This document shows positions 58,888 to 64,000 of a stretch of DNA of 64,000 nt, piece by piece. The position numbers and the translations under genes are program-made. The stretch is taken from NCBI RefSeq assembly GCF_029601685.1, contig NZ_JARRIR010000006.1, forward strand, positions 124,001 through 188,000, in the 5' to 3' direction. This DNA is from Metarhizobium sp017305935. Lineage in GTDB: Bacteria; Pseudomonadota; Alphaproteobacteria; Rhizobiales; Rhizobiaceae. The notes under the pieces are model-generated. The model had not been told where the DNA came from. It saw only the letters and a list, made by a program, of their open reading frames with translations, and searched no databases. The stretch's first letter is position 1. Each line of letters starts with the position of its first letter.

Positions 58888-61236
58888 ATGGCGATCCGAG
58901 TAACGGCGGCACTCCTGGCATTGATCGGCCTCGTGCTGCTGGCCGGCGGCGGCTGGCTTCTCTCCTTGGGCGGTAGCGCCTATTATCTCCTGGCCGGTCT
59001 CGGCTTTCTCATCACCGCAATCCTGCTCTTCCAGAAAAACGCCCATGCGCTGAGCGTCTATGCGGTGGTCATCGTCGCATCGCTTGCCTGGGCGCTGTGG
59101 GAGGTCGGGCTCGATTGGTGGCAGCTCGGCCCGCGCGGCGGCGTCATCATCCTGATCGGCATCTGGCTGCTGACACCCTGGATCCGCGTGCCGCTCGGCT
59201 TCGCCAGCCCGACGGGCTATCGCTACGGCGTCAGTGCGACGCCGCTCGCCATCGCCGTCGTCCTCTCCATCGTCGTCGCCGTCGTATCGATGTTCTTCGA
59301 TCCTTACGATCAGGCCGGCGAACTGCCGCAACAGCAGGCGGCCGCTGACCCGGCGTTCGGCGGCAATGTGCCGGCAGGCGAATGGCATCAATATGGCCGC
59401 ACGCCCTATGGCCAGCGCTATTCGCCGCTCGACCAGATTTCAGTGAAGAACGTCAAGGATTTGCAGGAGGTCTGGCGGTATCAGACCGGCGACGTCAAAC
59501 GTCCTGACGACGTCGGCGAAACCACGTACCAGGTGACGCCGTTGAAGGTCGGCAATTCGCTGTATCTCTGCACGCCGCACAATTGGGCGATTGCGCTGGA
59601 TGCCGCCACCGGCAAGGAAAAATGGAAATACGACGCCAATGCCGGGATGAACCCCGACCGTCAGCACCAGACCTGCCGCGGCGTAAGCTATTACAAGGAC
59701 GAGGCCGCGACGCCCGGAAGCGCCTGCGCCGAGCGCGTCTACCTGCCGACCTCGGATGCACGGCTGATCGCGCTCGATGCCGCGAACGGCCAGGTTTGCA
59801 CCTCCTTCGCCGACAAGGGCGTGCTGCATCTGGAAACCGGCATGAAATACAATCCGGCCGGCTATTATTATTCGACCTCGCCGCCAGCAATCGCCGCCGG
59901 CAAGATCATCATCGGCGGCGCGGTGAACGACAATTATTCGACCGAGGAGCAGTCCGGTGTTATCCGCGCCTACGACGTCAATACCGGGCAATTGCTGTGG
60001 AACTGGGATTCCGGCAACCCGACCGCGACCGCCCCGCTGAAGCCCGGCGAGACCTATACGACCAATTCGCCGAACAGCTGGTCGGTCTTCAGCGTCGATG
60101 AAGCGCTCGGCCTCGTCTACGTGCCGCTCGGCAACCAGGTGCCAGACCAGCTCGGCATGGGCCGCAGCGAGAATGTCGAGAAATATTCCTCTTCGATCGT
60201 CGCACTCGACATCAATTCAGGCGCCGATCGCTGGGTGCGCCAGACGGTTCATCATGACCTCTGGGATATGGACGTTCCGGCGCAGCCGGTGCTGCTCGAC
60301 ATCACCAAGGCGGACAACACCACCGTGCCGGCGCTGGTCGGCGCCACCAAGCAGGGCGATATCTACGTGCTCGACCGGCGCACCGGCGAGCCGCTGCTGC
60401 CGGTGACCGAGGAGCCGGCGCCGGGCGGCGCCATACCCGAGGACTTCACCGCCCCGACCCAGCCGACCTCGGCACTCTCCTTCAAGCCGAAGCCGCTGCA
60501 GGAAAAGGACATGTGGGGTGTCTCCATGTTCGACCAGATGGCCTGCCGCATCCGCTTCCACGAGATGATGTACGAGGGGCGCTACACGCCGCCGTCGTTA
60601 AAGGGCAGCATCATCTATCCCGGCAACTTCGGCACCTTCAACTGGGGCAGCGTCGCCGTCGATCCCGAGCGGCAGGTAATGTTCGGCATGCCGACCTATC
60701 TCGCCTTCACCTCGCGGCTGGTGCCGCGCGCCGAAGTGCCGCCGAAGGGGCAGGACGAGAAGGGCAGCGAACAGGGCCTGAACCGCAATGACGGCGCACC
60801 CTACGGCGTGTTCATGGGGCCGTTCCTCGGGCCACTGCAGATCCCCTGCCAGGCGCCGCCATGGGGCTATGTGGCCGCTGCCGACCTGCGCACCGGCAAG
60901 ATCGCCTACAAGCATCGCAACGGCACCGTCTACGACATGACGCCGCTGCCCCTGCCCTTCAAGGTCGGCGTGCCCGGCATCGGCGGCCCTATGATCACCA
61001 AGGGCGGCGTCGCTTTCCTCGGGGCTGCGGTGGACAATTATCTGCGCGCCTACGACCTGAACAATGGCAAGGAGCTGTGGAAGGCACGCCTGCCGGCTGG
61101 CGGCCAGGCGACCCCGATGACCTACACGACCGACGACGGCCGCCAGTTCGTGGTCATGGTCGCCGGCGGCCATGGCTCGGTGGGCACGAAACCGGGGGAT
61201 TACGTCATCGCCTATGCCCTGCCGTCGGGGAAATGA
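58888..61236 (+). CDS. gcd: Membrane-bound PQQ-dependent glucose dehydrogenase
   Basis: A 782-residue quinoprotein. Five hydrophobic segments fill residues 5-140, then a periplasmic eight-blade PQQ propeller begins with WHQYGRTPYGQRYSPLDQI. Family landmarks include TPLKVGNSLYLCTPHN, DNYSTEEQSGVIRAYD, HHDLWDMDVPAQP and the C-terminal GGPMITKGGVAFLGAA. It oxidises glucose to gluconolactone in the periplasm and feeds electrons to ubiquinone. ATG 58888 starts the first membrane helix. No pqq synthesis genes are in the window, so the cofactor must come from elsewhere. Confidence 0.94.
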   Translation: MAIRVTAALLALIGLVLLAGGGWLLSLGGSAYYLLAGLGFLITAILLFQKNAHALSVYAVVIVASLAWALWEVGLDWWQLGPRGGVIILIGIWLLTPWIRVPLGFASPTGYRYGVSATPLAIAVVLSIVVAVVSMFFDPYDQAGELPQQQAAADPAFGGNVPAGEWHQYGRTPYGQRYSPLDQISVKNVKDLQEVWRYQTGDVKRPDDVGETTYQVTPLKVGNSLYLCTPHNWAIALDAATGKEKWKYDANAGMNPDRQHQTCRGVSYYKDEAATPGSACAERVYLPTSDARLIALDAANGQVCTSFADKGVLHLETGMKYNPAGYYYSTSPPAIAAGKIIIGGAVNDNYSTEEQSGVIRAYDVNTGQLLWNWDSGNPTATAPLKPGETYTTNSPNSWSVFSVDEALGLVYVPLGNQVPDQLGMGRSENVEKYSSSIVALDINSGADRWVRQTVHHDLWDMDVPAQPVLLDITKADNTTVPALVGATKQGDIYVLDRRTGEPLLPVTEEPAPGGAIPEDFTAPTQPTSALSFKPKPLQEKDMWGVSMFDQMACRIRFHEMMYEGRYTPPSLKGSIIYPGNFGTFNWGSVAVDPERQVMFGMPTYLAFTSRLVPRAEVPPKGQDEKGSEQGLNRNDGAPYGVFMGPFLGPLQIPCQAPPWGYVAAADLRTGKIAYKHRNGTVYDMTPLPLPFKVGVPGIGGPMITKGGVAFLGAAVDNYLRAYDLNNGKELWKARLPAGGQATPMTYTTDDGRQFVVMVAGGHGSVGTKPGDYVIAYALPSGK

Positions 61237-61288
61237 GGCGCTTGCCGTCAAGCGCCTCGGCTTTCCGACGCCTGTGTCCCGCACTCGA

Positions 61289-61394
61289 CGTCATCCTCGG
61301 GCTCGTCCCGAGGATCGGCCTCCGCTTTCCAGGCCATCGACGACAAAGAATTGTCTGGCTTGAGAAGATGCTCGGGGCAAGCCCGAGCATGACG
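61289..61394. repeat. Rhizobial intergenic palindromic repeat
   Basis: Outer inverted arms CGTCAT (61289) and ATGACG (61389) enclose two hairpins, ATCCTCGGG / CCCGAGGAT (61293-61315) and ATGCTCGGGG / GCCCGAGCAT (61368-61390). CGTCATCCTCGGGCTcG-type palindromes are common between genes in rhizobia and relatives. It lies between convergent genes and carries no reading frame. Confidence 0.75.
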
Positions 61395-61426
61395 ATGGAG
61401 ACGGGCGAAGAATTGTCAGAAAGCGA

Positions 61427-61454
61427 AAACGCCGGGCGGATCCGCCCGGCGTTT
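61427..61454. terminator. Bidirectional terminator between gcd and a small secreted-protein gene
   Basis: Perfect 14-bp stem with arms AAACGCCGGGCGGA and TCCGCCCGGCGTTT, A-rich before and GCTTTG after. It serves both converging transcripts. Confidence 0.8.
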
Positions 61455-61482
61455 GCTTTGATGAATATTCGCTGAAAACCGC

Positions 61483-61941
61483 TCAGCCGCCTGCCTTGAT
61501 GGCTGCGGTGCAGAGGCTCCAGTAGCCGCCGCCCTTCTGGATCCATTTCAGATCGTTGAGCGTGCCGGCCTCCTTGTTGGCACGGTAGGAATCGACGCAA
61601 GTGTGCAGGCGACCCTTGCCGGGGGTTTCGCTGGCATATTTCTTGTCGACGGCCTTGGGGAAGGTCACGCCCTTGGGCGCCTTCATCGTCGGTTTGGCCG
61701 GCTCCTTGTTATCGGCGGTCGCCGTGATATCCTTTTCGTCGGCGGCATCGGCTGCGGCGGCGTCGGCGCCGCAGAACTTTGCGCGGAAGTCGTTCCACTT
61801 GACGTCCTTGGCGCTGCCATCGGCCTTGGCGGCCTTATACTTTGCGCTGCATTCCTTCATGGTCAGCGCCGAGGCCGGCGCCGTGAAGGCCAGCGTGGCG
61901 AAAAGCGCACCGGTGACGGCAAAGATCAGTTTCTTGGACAT
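61483..61941 (-). CDS. Small exported protein with paired-Cys PsiF-like repeats
   Basis: A 152-residue protein. The signal peptide MSKKLIFAVTGALFATLAF is cleaved near ASA-L. The mature protein has two similar units: MKECSAKYKAAKADGSAKD ... LKWNDFRAKFC-like (about residues 28-57) and LHTCVDSYRANKEAGTLND ... YWSLC (about 111-145), each with two Cys. An acidic, Ala-rich linker joins them. It resembles PsiF-type repeat proteins of the rhizobial periplasm. The function is unknown; the Cys pairs may form disulfides. Confidence 0.75.
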   Translation of the reverse strand: MSKKLIFAVTGALFATLAFTAPASALTMKECSAKYKAAKADGSAKDVKWNDFRAKFCGADAAAADAADEKDITATADNKEPAKPTMKAPKGVTFPKAVDKKYASETPGKGRLHTCVDSYRANKEAGTLNDLKWIQKGGGYWSLCTAAIKAGG

Positions 61942-61983
61942 GGCATGCCTCTGTGGGGGGTGGGAAAATGCTGGGAGGGAACG

Positions 61984-62334
61984 TCAGGAGGACGGCAGAA
62001 CGCCATCCGGGCTGGCCTGATCGACGGCCTGCGGAAGATGCTGCGCCAAGAGCGGCGCGAGCTGGTCAATATCGATGCCGAACCTCTGCGCAATCTGCTG
62101 AAGCTGCTCAGACGAAAGGGCACTTTTGATCTGGTCGGCCGAAATCGGCATGTTGGAGCCGGTGCCGATCCAGGATTTTACCTGATCGCCAAGCCCTGCC
62201 TGCTCAAGCTGGGCAAGAATGCCGTTCATACCGCCGACATTGTTGAAAATCTGCCCCGCCACCGCGAGGAAATCAACCTGCTTGCCGCTCATCACGTCGC
62301 CAAGCACATTTCCCAGTCCGTCGAGCAATCCCAT
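61984..62334 (-). CDS. YidB / DUF937-family protein
   Basis: A 116-residue protein. GLGDQVKSWIGTGSNMPISAD (about residues 47-67) and the helix ALSSEQLQQIAQRFGIDIDQLAPLLAQHLPQAVD-type block match YidB/DUF937 proteins. No catalytic residues or signal peptide are seen. Its function is unknown. It lies 42 bases upstream of the exported-protein gene on the same strand. Confidence 0.85.
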   Translation of the reverse strand: MGLLDGLGNVLGDVMSGKQVDFLAVAGQIFNNVGGMNGILAQLEQAGLGDQVKSWIGTGSNMPISADQIKSALSSEQLQQIAQRFGIDIDQLAPLLAQHLPQAVDQASPDGVLPSS

Positions 62335-62491
62335 CGGTCTCTCCGATTCCCGGCTGCGGTATTGGCAATATTATAACGCCAGGACCTGTCGCTGTCATCA
62401 GCCAAACGCCGAGAGCCCGGCCGCCGCGCAAGAAAATAATCGTCCGCGCCATTCGCACAGTTGCCTGGCGTCCATACGCTAAGTATTTATC

Positions 62492-62501
62492 TTGTCGACA
62501 A
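62492..62501. promoter_or_regulatory. GntR operator half in the regulator's own promoter
   Basis: TTGTCGACAA is a 10-bp palindrome 21 bases before the regulator's start. The same core stands in the longer palindrome upstream of the DapA-family gene, so it is probably an autoregulatory site. Confidence 0.7.
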
Positions 62502-62521
62502 AGCAGGGAGAATTCAACCGC

Positions 62522-63217
62522 ATGGACGACAACGCAGTTCCCGAACGCAAGCGCGGCTCCGGCGTCAAGATGGTCTACGACCTCTTGCGCGACGAGATCC
62601 TCGACCTGAAGCTTGCCCCCGGCAGCCCGATCGACGAGGTGCAACTGGCCGATCGCTTCAAGATGTCGCGCACCCCGATCCGCGAAGCGCTGGTGCGCCT
62701 TGCCGGCGAAGGCCTGATCGAGACGCTGCCGAACCGCTCGACCATGGTCTCGAACATCGATTTCCTCAACCTGCACACCTTCTTCGATGCGCTGGTCCTG
62801 ATGTATCGTGTCACGACGCGGCTGGCGGCGCAATATCACCGCCCCGAGGATCTGGCGACGATCCGCACCTTCCACGAGGAGTATGCGGCCGCGGTGAAGG
62901 CGCAGGATGCGCTGGCGATGATCGCCACCAACGCCGCCTTTCATTCTGCTATCGCCGATGCAGGGCGCAACCCCTATTTCTCCAGCCTGTTCCGCCGACT
63001 GCTGGACGAAGGGCGACGCATCCTGCGGCTCTACTACCAGTCCTATGAGGGCCAGTTGCCGCAACGTTTCGTCGACGAGCACCAGGAGATGATCGACGTT
63101 ATCGCCGCCCGCGACGTCGAGGCCGCAGACCGCATCGGCCGCGAACACGCGGAACAGATCGTCGCGCAGGTGCAGCGGCTTTTCACCCGCAACGAGCGCC
63201 TCGATATTCAGCTTTGA
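62522..63217 (+). CDS. GntR (FadR-type) regulator
   Basis: A 231-residue regulator. The winged helix covers VYDLLRDEILDLKLAPGSPIDE to MSRTPIREALVRLAGEGLIET (residues 18-66). The all-helical FCD effector domain follows with metal-binding Asp/His candidates in NAAFHSAIADAGRN (about 139-152) and DEHQEMIDVIAARD near the C-terminus. ATG 62522 follows GGGAGA by 11 bases. It lies directly upstream of the DapA-family gene and both promoters share a TTGTCGACAA palindrome. This fits a local repressor such as HypR of the hydroxyproline genes. Confidence 0.85.
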   Translation: MDDNAVPERKRGSGVKMVYDLLRDEILDLKLAPGSPIDEVQLADRFKMSRTPIREALVRLAGEGLIETLPNRSTMVSNIDFLNLHTFFDALVLMYRVTTRLAAQYHRPEDLATIRTFHEEYAAAVKAQDALAMIATNAAFHSAIADAGRNPYFSSLFRRLLDEGRRILRLYYQSYEGQLPQRFVDEHQEMIDVIAARDVEAADRIGREHAEQIVAQVQRLFTRNERLDIQL

Positions 63218-63225
63218 GTTTTTGT

Positions 63226-63249
63226 ATTTTTCTTGTCGACAAGAAAAAT
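63226..63249. promoter_or_regulatory. Perfect 24-bp palindrome, GntR operator before the DapA-family gene
   Basis: The half-site ATTTTTCTTGTC is mirrored exactly by GACAAGAAAAAT. It lies 86 bases before the DapA-family start and 9 bases after the regulator's stop, overlapping a TATTATAAAG-like promoter region just downstream. Confidence 0.8.
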
Positions 63250-63334
63250 TCTATGTGTATTATAAAGATCAAGGACGCCGCCTGACGATTGTTCGGGACC
63301 GCGCCACCAGCCACACCAGATTGAGGAGCTAGAC

Positions 63335-64000
63335 ATGAAGGCCCAGATTTTCTCCGGCGTTATCCCGGCCCTGATGACCCCCTGCAAGGCAGACCGTACC
63401 CCCGATTTCGATGCGCTGGTGCGCAAGGGCAAGGAGCTGATCGAGAAGGGCATGTCTGCCGTCGTCTATTGCGGCTCGATGGGTGACTGGCCGCTGCTGA
63501 CCGACGAACAGCGCATGGAAGGCGTCGAGCGCCTGGTCAAGGCCGGCGTTCCGGTCATCGTCGGCACCGGCGCCGTCAACACCGCTTCGGCCGTTGCCCA
63601 CGCCGCCCATGCCGCCAAGGTCGGCGCGCAGGGCCTGATGGTCATCCCGCGCGTCCTGTCGCGCGGCTCGGTCGTCGCCGCCCAGAAGAACCACTTCAAG
63701 GCGATCCTCTCGGCCGCGCCGAACATTCCGGCCGTCATCTACAACAGCCCCTATTACGGCTTCGCCACCCGCGCCGACCTGTTCTTCGCCCTGCGCGCCG
63801 AGCATCCGAACCTCGTCGGTTTCAAGGAATTCGGCGGCGCCGCCGACATGCGTTATGCGGCCGAGAACATCACCAGCCGCGACGATGACGTCACCTTGAT
63901 GATCGGCGTCGATACCTGCGTCTTCACCGGCTTCGTCGATTGCGGCGCCGTCGGCGCGATCACCGGCATCGGCTGCGTGCTGCCGAAGGAAGTCATCCAC
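63335..64000 (+). CDS. DapA / N-acetylneuraminate lyase-family protein, 3' truncated (HypD-like)
   Basis: The first 222 residues of a TIM-barrel Schiff-base enzyme. The usual GTTGE loop reads CGSMGDWPLLTDEQR (about 46-60), the catalytic Tyr is in VIYNSPYYG (about 136-144) and the Schiff-base Lys in LVGFKEFGG (about 163-168). The altered loop argues against true dihydrodipicolinate synthase. With an adjacent GntR regulator it resembles the HypD enzymes of rhizobial hydroxyproline breakdown (deaminating pyrroline-4-hydroxy-2-carboxylate). GAGGAG precedes ATG 63335. The rest of the gene and its operon are outside the window. Confidence 0.8.
   Translation, partial: MKAQIFSGVIPALMTPCKADRTPDFDALVRKGKELIEKGMSAVVYCGSMGDWPLLTDEQRMEGVERLVKAGVPVIVGTGAVNTASAVAHAAHAAKVGAQGLMVIPRVLSRGSVVAAQKNHFKAILSAAPNIPAVIYNSPYYGFATRADLFFALRAEHPNLVGFKEFGGAADMRYAAENITSRDDDVTLMIGVDTCVFTGFVDCGAVGAITGIGCVLPKEVIH

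Overview
The window reads as chromosome or chromid DNA of an alphaproteobacterium of the Rhizobiaceae (Rhizobium / Shinella / Ensifer / Agrobacterium type). The grounds are high GC, tightly packed operons with 1-4 bp start/stop overlaps, GTG starts, an alphar14 ('cuckoo') small RNA with anti-Shine-Dalgarno loops, a DUF1127 gene, and rhizobial catabolic modules (pca/pob, liu, bkd, non-phosphorylating L-fucose). No tRNA, rRNA, CRISPR array, prophage or insertion sequence was seen.

Layout. 1-1500: end of an isochorismatase-like hydrolase and a cation-efflux-like transporter. 1608-4866: a vitamin B12 block in which two facing cobalamin riboswitches drive, from the left, a Rieske oxygenase/reductase pair (gbcAB-like) and, from the right, an unrecognised 84-residue protein. 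4944-8717: B12-dependent methionine synthase metH, with a palindromic operator upstream. 8854-12879: a six-PAS hybrid histidine kinase with two receivers. 13008-16922: LysR regulator, TDT-family anion transporter and a ClC channel. 17108-20142: prfC, dut and a GNAT protein. 20160-20330: the small RNA, followed by DUF1127 and DUF2934 genes. 21302-30503: a leftward valine operon (thiolase, acyl-CoA dehydrogenase, bkdA1-bkdA2-bkdB-lpdV, 3-hydroxyisobutyryl-CoA hydrolase, mmsB) in which lpdV carries a frameshift as given. 30725-37809: an Lrp-type regulator and the rightward leucine operon liuA-B-D-E-C. 37926-39782: a PAS-PAS-GGDEF protein and a RidA protein. 39882-45708: pobA-pcaDCHGB, divergent from an AraC-type PobR. 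45767-54790: an IclR-controlled operon holding a complete L-fucose oxidation route and its ABC importer. 55139-58449: TPP riboswitch with ykoF-thiXZY for pyrimidine precursor uptake. 58521-62334: a small membrane protein, PQQ glucose dehydrogenase gcd, a palindromic repeat and two small proteins. 62522-64000: a GntR regulator and the start of a DapA-family gene sharing a TTGTCGACAA operator.

How they work together. Most of the window feeds central metabolism. Valine and leucine are burned through parallel acyl-CoA routes. 4-Hydroxybenzoate goes through protocatechuate to beta-ketoadipate enol-lactone and its hydrolysis. L-fucose goes to pyruvate and lactate. The B12 block stands apart: one cofactor signal appears to control an oxygenase pair and an undescribed small protein next to the B12-dependent metH. 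The most notable points are the facing riboswitches and their unknown small protein, the four-loop anti-SD RNA, the lpdV frameshift, the pobA-pca operon lacking an adjacent pcaQ, and an intra-operon hairpin behind the fucose binding protein.
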